Made by a program: the position numbers and the translations under genes
Source: Pirellulales bacterium
GTDB lineage: Bacteria; Planctomycetota; Planctomycetia; Pirellulales; JAICIG01
Length of the DNA: 64,000 nucleotides
NCBI GenBank assembly: GCA_035533075.1
Contig: DATLUO010000031.1
Coordinates: 1-64,000 of the forward strand
Reading direction: 5' to 3'
Part shown: in pieces, positions 26,826 through 36,003 of the stretch
How the letters are laid out: the number at the start of each line of letters is the position of its first letter
Position numbering within the stretch: the first letter of the stretch is position 1
The notes under the pieces: model-generated
The model's input: only the letters and a program-made list of their open reading frames with translations
What the model was told of the DNA's origin: nothing
The model's database searches: none

Positions 26826-27189
26826 CCCCACCCCCCAGATTCATCGTTGCGGCGCGAAAATGAGCCGCGCCGGGCTGTCGCCGCAAGGTCCGACCGCCAA
26901 ATGGTTTGCAGCGCGGGGAAATCGGACACGCGTTTTGTTTTTGTCAACGATAATTATTTTCCGTCAACGGTAATTCGACCGCCCACGAATCCTCGTCGGC
27001 AGTCCGTGGTGCGTTGCCAGATTGACCGTGGCAGACGACGCGAAGCGTCGCTGATCGATCTTCGAAAAGTTGACAGAGAGGGGTGCAACCGGGAGGCAAT
27101 CCCGCAGATCCCGTGCTTCCGGAGGGGTGGGCACGGCGCCCACCCCCCCGTCGGTAGCCCCACGGCGCGCAGCCCGGCGTCGCGGTTTT

Positions 27190-28935
27190 TCAGGCCGTCT
27201 CCAGCGCGTGCCGGACGGGATCGACGAGCAGATCGAACTTGCCATTGACCACCATGCCGCGCGACTCGGCGGTCACCGGCCGCTTGTCCGCGGCCAACCG
27301 CTCGCCGTCGAGCAACAGGCTGGTCGTTGCCCACAGCTTCTTCAGGGCGGGCGATTGCAACTCCTCGTCACTGGCCGGATAGGCCAGCGACTTGTGCGGC
27401 TCTTCGGTGACCACCAGGTGATAAAGCGTCACGGGGCCGGCGGCCGAATCGACGCGGGCCAGCGCGCCGGCGATCCAATCGACGTCGCCCGGCTCGATTT
27501 GGCCGCGCGTCAGATGCAGCACGACCGGCGCCAGGCAGGCCGCGCGGTGCTGCCGGCACCACTCGGCGGCCAGCTCGGCCACGCGCTCGAAGGCGGTCAC
27601 CGGCGGGGCCGCCGCCGTCGGCTCCAGGTCGAAGTAGATCGGCTTCTTGCGGGTCAGCGAGATCAGCCCGCCGATGCCGTTGGAGACCTGCTCTTCGCTC
27701 TCTTCCACCCGGAGGGCGCCGGCGGCCAGATCGGTGTGATGGACAACCGACTGGCCGGCGAGCGGCCCTTCGAACCCGCGAACGTCGACCTCGCCCGACG
27801 AATCGAGACCGTAGGAGACAAGGGCCACGTCCACCACGCCGGAGGCAATCTTCGAGACCTGCTTCAACAGGTCGTTGGCGTGCTCCTGCAGCCGTCCCAC
27901 GGGGTTCTGCACGCTGGTGGCGAAGGGATCGGCCACCGAACGATCGAGCACGAAGGCCAGCAGCGCCGCTTGTTCCTTGCCGGCCGCGGCGAGCGGCGAC
28001 GCGTCGCTCGGCGCAGGTTCAGCGGCCGCGGGCGCCGCTTGGGCCGCCATCGGTCCGGGCGCCGGCGGGGCCGCAACGCCGCCCTTCGACGGCCAGTGGC
28101 GCGTGTGGGCCTTCACCAGCGACAGCATCTGAATCAGGTCGGCGATCTTGGCGTTGTAGATCAACCCGCGTGCGCCGGGGTTGACCGTGACGTGGGCCTC
28201 CTGCAGGGCCTCGACCAGGTGCGGCGGCAGCACGCTCGCGCGGCGAAACTGATCGCGGGCAGAACCGAGCGTGAGATAGACGTAGTTCGACGGATAGAGC
28301 GACGTGACCACGGCCGCCGACGCCGCCAGATGGGCCTGCAGCACCAAGGGATGTCCGCCCGGCGTGGTCAGTTCCAGCAACTTGCTGATGGCGAGCTGTG
28401 GATTGCCGTCGCCCGACGCGCCGGAAGCGATGTGGATGACCAGCGGCATGCCCGGCGAGGGGCCTGCGTCGGCGGCCCACCGCGCGATCAGGTCGCGGCA
28501 AGAATTGTAGGCGGCAATCTGCGGCGCCTTGGCTCCCAGGGTGGGCGCGTACCAGACTGGGAACTCGACGGTCTCTTCTCGCGGCGGGCCGAAGCCGCCG
28601 GGCGACGGCAGTTTGCGGACGCGCGTTTCCATGCGCAGCGGCGCGGCCGACAGCTCGCCGCTCGGCACAAACTCGCGTCCGGCCAGCGGACCGCCCCAGC
28701 GCGGGCCGACGTTGACTTGTCCTTGAGCATCGGACTGATAGCCAACCAGGGCCAGATCGAAGCTCGGGCCGCCGGCCAACTGCTTCAAGAGTGCATTGAC
28801 CGCGGTGGCCACACGCTCGGCGTTGGGCCGCGTGGAGGCTTTGCCTTCGGTGGTCAGCTCGCGCATGACCGCCCCCATGCCCGACGACTCGTCTACCAGA
28901 AGCACCACACAGCCGGGACTTTGAAGATCGCTCAT
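27190..28935 (-). CDS. Tandem von Willebrand A-like domain protein
   Basis: 581 residues from ATG 28935 (MSDLQSPGC). Two homologous vWA-type halves, about residues 8-275 and 325-575, are joined by an Ala/Pro-rich linker (APPAPGPMAAQAAPAAAEP). Half one starts CVVLLVDESSGMG, a MIDAS-like DxSxG, and half two AFVLDRSVADPF, without the DxSxS serines. Both have SFDLALVGYQSDAQG/VDVALVSYGLDSSG, a repeated G-x-x-x-x-x motif, and PLVIHIASG/PVVLHLTRG. There is no signal peptide. Such proteins bind protein partners, but the partner is not known. The gene is divergent from comEC, with 188 bp between. Confidence 0.8.
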   Translation of the reverse strand: MSDLQSPGCVVLLVDESSGMGAVMRELTTEGKASTRPNAERVATAVNALLKQLAGGPSFDLALVGYQSDAQGQVNVGPRWGGPLAGREFVPSGELSAAPLRMETRVRKLPSPGGFGPPREETVEFPVWYAPTLGAKAPQIAAYNSCRDLIARWAADAGPSPGMPLVIHIASGASGDGNPQLAISKLLELTTPGGHPLVLQAHLAASAAVVTSLYPSNYVYLTLGSARDQFRRASVLPPHLVEALQEAHVTVNPGARGLIYNAKIADLIQMLSLVKAHTRHWPSKGGVAAPPAPGPMAAQAAPAAAEPAPSDASPLAAAGKEQAALLAFVLDRSVADPFATSVQNPVGRLQEHANDLLKQVSKIASGVVDVALVSYGLDSSGEVDVRGFEGPLAGQSVVHHTDLAAGALRVEESEEQVSNGIGGLISLTRKKPIYFDLEPTAAAPPVTAFERVAELAAEWCRQHRAACLAPVVLHLTRGQIEPGDVDWIAGALARVDSAAGPVTLYHLVVTEEPHKSLAYPASDEELQSPALKKLWATTSLLLDGERLAADKRPVTAESRGMVVNGKFDLLVDPVRHALETA

Positions 28936-29123
28936 ACCCAACAGGATACCCGCCGGGCCGGCGCAGTTCAAATAAAGGCCGGTGGCTTACCACCGCGGCA
29001 GAAAAATGGGATAATCGCGGGAATGCCACAAGGCCAAGTTTTTAACGGCCGAGGCGGAATTCTGGCCAAGATCGGGACGTCTATCCGGCAACAAGTCATT
29101 CGTCAACGACGAGCGTGCAAGCA

Positions 29124-31661
29124 ATGCATGGTGACGACACGGTTGGTGATCGCCGCTGGCCCCGTTATCAGCCGTTGGTGCTGGTGGCGGCGGCATGCGC
29201 GGCGGGCATCGTCGCCGATCGCCTCGTTGCGTTGCGGACCGACGCCTGGCTTGCCCTAGGATTCACAACTTGGTGCCTCTGGTTTTTGGTTCGACGACGA
29301 CGCACTGCATTGCCGACCGCGCTATTGGCGTTGGCGCTGGCGGGCCTCGGCGGCGCCTGGCATCACCAACATTGGTTCCTGTCGGACAGGCACGAGATCG
29401 GCCTCTATGCCGCCGAGTCGCCGCGGCCGGCTTGCGTTGAGGCGATCGCGATTGGCAGTCCGCGGCAGATCGCGGCCCGGCCGCCCAATCCACTGCGCGC
29501 CATTCAGCAGCAAGACCGCAGTCGCCTGACCGTTCAGCTTGTGGCGTTGCGCGACGGCGACCGCTGGCTGCCGGCATCGGGCATGACGCAGGTGTGGGTC
29601 GACGGCACGGTCAGCGATGTCCATCGCGGCGACCGCCTGAGAATTGTCGGGCAGCTTTCCGCACCGGCCGGTCCGCAAAACCCCGGCGAATTCGATTTCG
29701 CCGGCCATAGCCGGGCCGATCGCCAACGCAGCCGGCTGGCCGCCGATTTCGTCGAGTGCGTCCAGGTTATCGAGCGGGGCAGCTTTTGGTCGCCCGCCGG
29801 CCTGCTTGACCGCCTGCGGCAGCGCGGCCACGAGTTGTTGTGGCGACAGATCGATGCCCGCCGGGCCGCGCTGGCGTCTGCCCTGCTGCTCGGCGTGCGC
29901 GACGAACTCGACGAACAGACGAACGTGGCTTTTGCCAAGACCGGCACGATCCATCTGTTGTCGATCTCCGGGCTGCACGTCGGCATCTTGTCGATGTTCT
30001 TGTTCGGCATCTTGCGGCTGGGATTGATCGGACGTCGCTTGGCGCTGGCGTGCGTCGCCATCACGACGATTGTCTACGCATTGGTGATTTCGGCGGAGCC
30101 GCCGGCAGTCCGAGCGACCATCGTGGTGCTGCTGGTCTGCCTGGCGACGTTGCTCCGTCAACGACCGCTCTCCTTTAATCTGCTGGCAGCAGGGGCGTTG
30201 GTCGTGTTGGTGATGAACCCCTGCGATCTGTTCCGCATCGGTCCGCAACTCTCGTTTTTGGCGGTGGCGGCGCTGATCGGGGCGGGCGGCCGCTTTGCAC
30301 CGCGACCGATCGCCGATCCGCTCGATCGCCTGATCGCACAAACGCGGCCGTGGCACGTCAAGCGGGCGCGCCGTTGGGCCAGCCGCCTGCTGCAAGGCTT
30401 CGCGATCAGCTTTTGCGTGTGGGCCACGGGCGTGCCCTTGGTGCTGTCGCAGTTTCACTTGATTTCGCCAGCCACGTTGGCGCTGACGCCGCTGTTGGCC
30501 GTGCCCGTCGCCACGGCCCTGATCTCGGGCTTTTTGTTGTTGACCGTAGGGTGGCTCGTTTGGCCGTTGGCGGCGATGTGCGGGGCGGTCTGCGATTGGT
30601 CTCTGTGGGCCATCGACGCGTGCATCGACTACGCAGCCTCGCTTCCCTGGAGCCACGCCTGGGCGCCGGGGCCGGCATTCTGGTGGCTGGCCGGCTTCTA
30701 CGCGGCGCTGGCGGCGTGCGTGGTTGCGCCACGTTGGTGTCCGCCGCCGCGTTGGTGCCTGGCGGGCTTCGCCGGTTGGACCGCTCTGGGCTTCGGCTTG
30801 CCCCTGGCAGCCGGTCGTGCCTCGCCGCGGCTGGAATGCACGTTCTTGTCGGTGGGCCACGGGTGCGCGGTGCTGTTGGAGTTGCCCGGCGGCGAGAATG
30901 TGCTCTACGACGCCGGCCGGCTCGGCTCGCCGGAAGCCGGGGCGCGGTCCATCGCGGGCTATCTCTGGCACCGCGGCATTACGCGTCTCGACGCGATCGT
31001 GCTCTCGCATGCCGACGTCGATCACTACAACGCGGTGCCCGAGTTGCTGACGAAGTTCCGCGTGGGAGTGATCTATGTGACTCCGGCGATGTTGCGCGAC
31101 GAAAGCCCCGCGATCGAGACCTTGCTGGCGGCGGTGCGGCAGTCCGGCGTGCCGCTGCGCGAAACGTGGTCGGGCGACCGGCTGCGCGTCGCCAGCGATT
31201 GCTTGCTCGAAGTCTGGCATCCGACGCGCCGCGGCGTGTTGGGCAGCGACAACGCCAACAGCCTGGTGCTCGATGTCGAATATCAGGACCGGCGGATTCT
31301 GCTGACCGGTGACTTGGAATCGCCGGGCATCGACGACCTCTTGGCCGAATCGCCCTGCCACTGCGACGTGGTTCTCACGCCGCACCACGGCAGTGCCCGC
31401 AGCAATCCGCCCGGCTTTGCCGCCTGGAGCACGCCCGAAGTGGCCGTCGTCAGCGGCAGTGCCAACGACCGCCGGCCCGAGGTCGACCGGGCCTATCGCC
31501 AGCGCGGCGCGTGCGTTTTGAACACGGCCGATTGCGGGGCGATTCATCTGGCCGTGACGCGCGAGCGGATCGAGGCATCGACCTGGAAACCGGTGGTGTA
31601 TGGCCCGACGTCTGAAAGTGCGGAGCGACCGGCAGAAGCAATCGCACTGTACCGGCCATGA
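29124..31661 (+). CDS. comEC: ComEC/Rec2 family DNA uptake channel protein
   Basis: 845 residues from ATG 29124 (GTG 29115 is an alternative). Three parts are visible: an N-terminal region with two membrane segments and a domain holding QVWVDGTVSDVHRGDRLRI; the Competence core with ALASALLLGVRDELDE and IHLLSISGLHVGILSMF near residues 250-300 followed by several membrane helices; and a C-terminal metallo-beta-lactamase-like domain from about 565 (LSHADVDHYNAVPELL, LLTGDLESPG, VVLTPHHGSARS). This is the usual ComEC/Rec2 architecture, which transports single-stranded DNA into the cytoplasm. The MBL motif has Asn-Ala where typical members have a glycine pair. Confidence 0.93.
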   Translation: MHGDDTVGDRRWPRYQPLVLVAAACAAGIVADRLVALRTDAWLALGFTTWCLWFLVRRRRTALPTALLALALAGLGGAWHHQHWFLSDRHEIGLYAAESPRPACVEAIAIGSPRQIAARPPNPLRAIQQQDRSRLTVQLVALRDGDRWLPASGMTQVWVDGTVSDVHRGDRLRIVGQLSAPAGPQNPGEFDFAGHSRADRQRSRLAADFVECVQVIERGSFWSPAGLLDRLRQRGHELLWRQIDARRAALASALLLGVRDELDEQTNVAFAKTGTIHLLSISGLHVGILSMFLFGILRLGLIGRRLALACVAITTIVYALVISAEPPAVRATIVVLLVCLATLLRQRPLSFNLLAAGALVVLVMNPCDLFRIGPQLSFLAVAALIGAGGRFAPRPIADPLDRLIAQTRPWHVKRARRWASRLLQGFAISFCVWATGVPLVLSQFHLISPATLALTPLLAVPVATALISGFLLLTVGWLVWPLAAMCGAVCDWSLWAIDACIDYAASLPWSHAWAPGPAFWWLAGFYAALAACVVAPRWCPPPRWCLAGFAGWTALGFGLPLAAGRASPRLECTFLSVGHGCAVLLELPGGENVLYDAGRLGSPEAGARSIAGYLWHRGITRLDAIVLSHADVDHYNAVPELLTKFRVGVIYVTPAMLRDESPAIETLLAAVRQSGVPLRETWSGDRLRVASDCLLEVWHPTRRGVLGSDNANSLVLDVEYQDRRILLTGDLESPGIDDLLAESPCHCDVVLTPHHGSARSNPPGFAAWSTPEVAVVSGSANDRRPEVDRAYRQRGACVLNTADCGAIHLAVTRERIEASTWKPVVYGPTSESAERPAEAIALYRP

Positions 31662-31695
31662 GCTGTGCAGCAATGCGGAAAATGATTACGGGTGA

Positions 31696-32316
31696 CTACG
31701 GGATCGTCTGATCCTCGTCGCAGAGCTTCAAAATAGTGTTCAGAAAGGCTTTCAACTCACGGCAAGCGTTCGCGGATACAAGGAGATTTTCCCCGGCGAG
31801 AATACGACCAGCATCGCGCGCCTTGACGTAGCTCTTGCCCTTCTGACCTGTTCGATAGACCTCGGCCAAGATATGGGCCGGAGGTTTAATGTGGTTGACC
31901 TTTTCCGGATCCGGCCCTGGTGCGGCTTTATTGCTGCCGGCTAGCTTCTGGATCTTTGCCCAGAACGGGAGCAACCATGCCTCGAAATCGTGTAGGGCCA
32001 CGTGGGGATGGAACCGGTCCTCGTTGCCCACCCAGGCACGCATCTTAGCCTTGGCGTCATCGGCCGCTTCGAAATCGGGTGGACGGGACCCCGTGTAAAC
32101 GTCGGACAGTGCAATCACGGCATCCGCTGCGCGTCGCTTGTCGCGCAACAACCGCTCGACGTCGCGTTTTAGCCTCTCTCCGGTTGGAATGCGGCCGTCG
32201 TAAGGCACCATGTCGAGCTTGGGCATCTTGCCCGATAATCGTCCGTGTAGAAATCGTAGCAGGTGCGGTTTGAACGCTGTCTCCGTTTTTCCTTCGACGA
32301 GAATGGCGATCCTCAC
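31696..32316 (-). CDS. DUF4276 family protein, second gene of ATPase/DUF4276 unit
   Basis: 206 residues. It opens MRIAILVEGKTETAF, the conserved glutamate motif of this family, which resembles Toprim-like acidic nucleases, and continues AVIALSDVYTGSRPPDFEAA (D cluster), PHVALHDFEAWLLPFWAK (conserved H-D-x-E-A-W), and YVKARDAGRILA. DUF4276 genes usually lie beside an AAA ATPase and the pair is predicted to function in defence, comparable in logic to ATPase/Toprim pairs such as PARIS. Its ATG overlaps the ATPase stop by 4 bp, so the proteins are probably co-translated. Nuclease activity is inferred, not shown. Confidence 0.82.
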   Translation of the reverse strand: MRIAILVEGKTETAFKPHLLRFLHGRLSGKMPKLDMVPYDGRIPTGERLKRDVERLLRDKRRAADAVIALSDVYTGSRPPDFEAADDAKAKMRAWVGNEDRFHPHVALHDFEAWLLPFWAKIQKLAGSNKAAPGPDPEKVNHIKPPAHILAEVYRTGQKGKSYVKARDAGRILAGENLLVSANACRELKAFLNTILKLCDEDQTIP

Positions 32317-33476
32317 GACCGGCCCCCCATGCGCCCCAACCGCCAGACCTCATCTAAGGTGTAATCATCGAGCCATTGATCGAGGTCGAGCTCGTCGGCC
32401 CACGTCATCTCGGCCGCTCCCGAGTCGTTCACGTCAATCGTTGCAACTTCGGATGGTTGCAGGCTGCGCACCAGCCTGTCGGCATGCGTGGCGACAATGA
32501 GTTGAGTCCGTTGCGACGACTCTCGAAACAGGTCCGCGAGCAGTGACAGGAGTTCCGGGTGGAGACTCACCTCCGGTTCATCGATGAGCGTGACTGCGCT
32601 CAATCCCGGACTCTGCAGAAGCGACACCAGCCACAGAAAACGGAGCGTCCCTTCCGAAAGCTGGTGCATATAGAAAGGCTGCTTGCTCGTTGCGTCTTTC
32701 CACGTCATGGCCACGGTACCGGCGGCGACCAGCGGAAAATTCAGGCGCTCGAAGCCGGGAAACCCCGCTCGCAATGTATCCTCAACTGTGTCGTAGCGGT
32801 CGGGATCGGTTTCCCTGAGCGTGTAGAGGCAGGAGACCAGGTCCGCGCCGTCATGGCCTGGCAATCTGGCGTCGCGCATCTGCTGTGGCAGACGGATTGG
32901 CGCACGCCGGCTCACATCGAGCACGTGGTAGTGGGTGGACGACGCCAAACGCTTGCGAAAATCCTCCGGTTGTTTATACACCTTCGGGACCTGCGACAAC
33001 GCCGTTTCCGCGGCGTCATAGTCCCAGTTCGGTGCAATGCGGCTGCCGTCCGGCGAGCAGTAATGTACGTCTCCATGATGTGCGTCGATTCGTTTGATCT
33101 CGCGGGCCTCCTGCATCTGCGGCTGCGTCAGCGTTTCATCGGCGATCTCATAGCCGACTCCGCGGGCGGCCAGCGCGACGCGATATCGAATCGGTTCGGG
33201 ATGCTTATTTCCCATTGCGAGATCGAACGCCATGGATCGCGATTTTCCGCCGTTGGCCGACGCCAAGTTGCTCAAATTGCTCTCGATTCCGCCCAAGTCA
33301 CTCATCGTTTGATTCAAGTCTCCAGACGCCGATGCCGCCAGCAGCGAGAAGACATCGAGCAGCGACGTCTTCCCGCATCCATTGGCCCCAATCAGCACCA
33401 TCAGCGGCCTTAGCTTGAGATCGACGTCGTGCAGACGTCGGAACCCTTGGATGTGGATCTTGTCAAAGGTCGTCAT
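32313..33476 (-). CDS. AAA_21/SMC-like ATPase, first gene of ATPase/DUF4276 unit
   Basis: 387 residues. ABC-type ATPase without membrane helices: Walker A GANGCGKTSLLDVF at about residues 33-46, an insert of low conservation, then the signature-like LSEGTLRFLWL, Walker B VTLIDEPEVSLHPEL and the switch motif IVATHADRLV. The start MTTFDKIHIQGFRRL is typical of this family. Such ATPases act as sensors or gatekeepers for a coupled effector; here the coupled gene is DUF4276, overlapping by 4 bp. There is no recognisable promoter in the 246 bp up to the divergent oxidoreductase gene. Confidence 0.88.
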   Translation of the reverse strand: MTTFDKIHIQGFRRLHDVDLKLRPLMVLIGANGCGKTSLLDVFSLLAASASGDLNQTMSDLGGIESNLSNLASANGGKSRSMAFDLAMGNKHPEPIRYRVALAARGVGYEIADETLTQPQMQEAREIKRIDAHHGDVHYCSPDGSRIAPNWDYDAAETALSQVPKVYKQPEDFRKRLASSTHYHVLDVSRRAPIRLPQQMRDARLPGHDGADLVSCLYTLRETDPDRYDTVEDTLRAGFPGFERLNFPLVAAGTVAMTWKDATSKQPFYMHQLSEGTLRFLWLVSLLQSPGLSAVTLIDEPEVSLHPELLSLLADLFRESSQRTQLIVATHADRLVRSLQPSEVATIDVNDSGAAEMTWADELDLDQWLDDYTLDEVWRLGRMGGRS

Positions 33477-33722
33477 GTTGTTCGCGGCGTGAACTTGTCT
33501 AGGGCACCCAATCCGACACCGAAAGATTCTCTTTTATGCGAGTTTACCGCCCCAAGGCGGTGTTGGAAACGTGAGACCGCGGAAAGAGGCGTCTCGACCA
33601 GCGGATCCGTCCGTGTTCGACCGGCTCGCGGGAGATTAGTAGCCCCGCCCCGCTTTCAGACGGCGACTCCCTGGTGTTAAACTGAACTTCGGGCGAACGG
33701 GCGGTTGAGGCAAGCGATTTCG

Positions 33723-35984
33723 ATGCGAAAAGTCAAAACGGGCGGAGGTTGGCCGGCGGTCTGGTACACGCTCCGCAAAGGCCGCGAGGTGGGCGGCCTG
33801 TGGAAGCTGTGGAAGGCCATGCGCAGCAAAAATGCCTGCAAGACCTGCGCGGTCGGCATGGGCGGGCAGGCGGGTGGCATGGTCAACGAGCAAGGCCACT
33901 TCCCCGAGGTCTGCAAGAAGTCGCTGCAGGCCATGGCCGCCGATATGCAGGGCGCCATCCGCCGCGATTTTTGGAGCACCTACTCGGTGGCCCAACTGCA
34001 GGCCTTCACGCCGCGCGAGCTGGAGTCGTGCGGACGCATCACCACGCCCGTCGTGCTCCGCCGCGGCGACGATTATTACCGGCCGATCGGCTGGCACGAG
34101 GCGCTGGCCAAAATCGCCGACAAGCTGCGGGCAACCGTGCCCGACGAGACCTTCTGGTATTTCAGCGGCCGCGGCTCCAATGAAGCGGCCTTTCTGCTGC
34201 AACTTTTTGCCCGACTGTATGGCACGAACAACGTCAACAACTGCAGCTATTACTGCCACCAGGCCAGCGGAGTCGGTCTGGCCAGTTCCGTCGGCACCGG
34301 CACGGCCACGGTCGGACTGGCCGATCTCGACGGCGCCGATCTGGTGTTCGTGATCGGCGGCAATCCGGCCAGCAACCATCCGCGGCTGATGCGCACGTTG
34401 ATGCAGGTCCGCCGACGCGGCGGCGAGGTGATCGTGATCAATCCGGTCATCGAGACCGGGATGGTCAACTTCAGCGTGCCCAGCGACGTCCGCAGCCTGC
34501 TCTTCGGCACGAAGATCGCCAGCCTCTACGTGCAACCGCACATCGGCGGCGACCTGGCGCTGCTGGCGGGCATCGCCAAGCGCATCGACGAGATGCAGGC
34601 CATCGACGCGGAGTATCTCAACCATTGCTGCGACGGATGGAACGAATTCTCGCTGTGGCTGCGCACGCTCGACTGGGCTGAAATCTGCCGCAAGTCGGGC
34701 GTCGAGCGTAAAGAAATCGACGCGATCGCCGACCGGTATGCCAGGGCCAACCACGTGGTCTTCAGTTGGACGATGGGCATCACGCACCACGTGCATGGCG
34801 TCGAGAACGTGCAGGCCATCGCCAACCTGGCGCTGCTGCGCGGCATGGTGGGGCGGCCCAACAGCGGCCTGCTGCCGATTCGCGGCCACTCGAACGTGCA
34901 AGGCATCGGCTCGGTCGGCGTGATGCCGAAACTCAAGCAGGCGCTGTTTGAGCGGATGGAAGCGCACTTCGGCGTCAAGCTGCCAAGCGGGCCGGGCCTC
35001 GACACGCTGGAATGCCTGGAGCGGGCAGACGGCGGCGGCTTGAAGGTCGGCGTCTGTCTGGGAGGCAACTTGTACGGCGCGTCGCCCGAAGCCCGGTTCG
35101 CGGCCCGCGCCCTCGGCAAGCTCGACCTGCTGGTCTATCTCAACACAACACTCAACACCGGCCATGCTCACGGTCTGGCCGAAGAAACGCTGATCCTACC
35201 GGTGTTGGCACGCGACGAAGAGCCCCAGCCGACGACGCAAGAATCGATGTTCAACTTCATCCGTCTCAGCGACGGTGGCCCGGCGCGCCATGAGGGCCCG
35301 CGGGGTGAAGTCGACATTCTGGCCGATCTCGCCCAGCGCGTGCTCGACGGCAGTACGCCGATCGACTGGTCGGCGATGCGCGACACCTCGCGCATCCGCG
35401 AAGCGATCGCGGTCGTCGTGCCGGGCTTCGAAAAGATCGCCCGCATCGACCGCACCAAAGAAGAGTTCGCCATCAGCGGCCGCGTGCTGCACGAGCCGCG
35501 TTTTCCCACGGCGAGTGGCCGGGCAAAGTTGCACACGCACACGTTGCCCGATCTGCCGGGCGGCGACGGCAGCCTGCGATTGATGACCGTCCGCAGCGAG
35601 GGCCAGTTCAATACGGTCGTCTACGAAGATTACGACCTGTATCGCGGCCAGGACCGCCGCGACGTCATTCTGCTGCACCCCACGGACGTCGAGCGACTGG
35701 GATTGGCAGAGAACCAGCGTGTGACCGTTCACAGCGAAGCCGGCTCGCTGCCGGGCATCCTGGTGCGGCCGTTCGCCGAAATCAAGGTCGGCAACGCCCT
35801 GATGTATTACCCCGAGGCCAACGTGCTGGTGCCCCGTCACGCCGATCCGCTCTCGAAGACTCCGGCGTTCAAGAGCATCGTCGTCACGTTGGAAGCGTCG
35901 CCGGCCGCCGAATTGCCGCGGGCGAAATCAAATGGCGCACCGGCAACGTTAAGAGTCGAGCGGAAGCCATTGCCGAGCTGTTAG
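33723..35984 (+). CDS. FdhF/YdeP family molybdopterin oxidoreductase
   Basis: 753 residues from ATG 33723 (an in-frame TTG lies 18 nt upstream). It matches the FdhF/YdeP group: an N-terminal NACKTCAVGMGGQAGG with few cysteines and no [4Fe-4S] CxxCxxxC domain, FWYFSGRGSNEAAFLLQL, NVNNCSYYCHQASGVGL, DLVFVIGGNPASNHPRL, LPIRGHSNVQGIGSVG and a C-terminal molydopterin-binding domain (RSEGQFNTVVYEDYD, LHPTDVERLGL). Enzymes here bind bis-MGD; the reaction is often unknown and acid resistance has been proposed for YdeP. No in-frame TGA for selenocysteine occurs. A possible twin-Lys/Arg signal is absent, suggesting a cytoplasmic site. Confidence 0.9.
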   Translation: MRKVKTGGGWPAVWYTLRKGREVGGLWKLWKAMRSKNACKTCAVGMGGQAGGMVNEQGHFPEVCKKSLQAMAADMQGAIRRDFWSTYSVAQLQAFTPRELESCGRITTPVVLRRGDDYYRPIGWHEALAKIADKLRATVPDETFWYFSGRGSNEAAFLLQLFARLYGTNNVNNCSYYCHQASGVGLASSVGTGTATVGLADLDGADLVFVIGGNPASNHPRLMRTLMQVRRRGGEVIVINPVIETGMVNFSVPSDVRSLLFGTKIASLYVQPHIGGDLALLAGIAKRIDEMQAIDAEYLNHCCDGWNEFSLWLRTLDWAEICRKSGVERKEIDAIADRYARANHVVFSWTMGITHHVHGVENVQAIANLALLRGMVGRPNSGLLPIRGHSNVQGIGSVGVMPKLKQALFERMEAHFGVKLPSGPGLDTLECLERADGGGLKVGVCLGGNLYGASPEARFAARALGKLDLLVYLNTTLNTGHAHGLAEETLILPVLARDEEPQPTTQESMFNFIRLSDGGPARHEGPRGEVDILADLAQRVLDGSTPIDWSAMRDTSRIREAIAVVVPGFEKIARIDRTKEEFAISGRVLHEPRFPTASGRAKLHTHTLPDLPGGDGSLRLMTVRSEGQFNTVVYEDYDLYRGQDRRDVILLHPTDVERLGLAENQRVTVHSEAGSLPGILVRPFAEIKVGNALMYYPEANVLVPRHADPLSKTPAFKSIVVTLEASPAAELPRAKSNGAPATLRVERKPLPSC

Positions 35985-36003
35985 GGCGGCGGCGGTGGTT
36001 CTG

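Larger units (their letters stand above)
26341..27189. other. Long repeat-rich gap without a supported gene
   Basis: No coding region is supported. Visible pieces are a GGATGA/GGGATGAG run at about 26536-26556, the palindrome CCCGGCGCGCCGGG at 26691-26704, an AATCCAAAATC tandem at 26792-26825, and a 9-bp stem hairpin (GGGGTGGGC/GCCCACCCC) at 27124-27146. The hairpin lies just beyond the minus-strand vWA gene, which ends at 27190, so it could be its terminator. Confidence 0.55.

Noticed and set aside
27070-29259. 729-residue plus-strand open frame opposite the vWA gene
   Set aside because: It is the antisense of a well-supported vWA gene; it is Arg/Gly/His-rich and has no domain match, as expected for GC-rich antisense frames.
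29322-31673. 783-residue minus-strand open frame
   Set aside because: Antisense of comEC, whose motifs are clear; the mirror frame is Arg/Gln/His-rich with no family.
33723-35984. Selenocysteine in the FdhF/YdeP protein
   Set aside because: No in-frame TGA occurs in the coding region, so no Sec codon is present.
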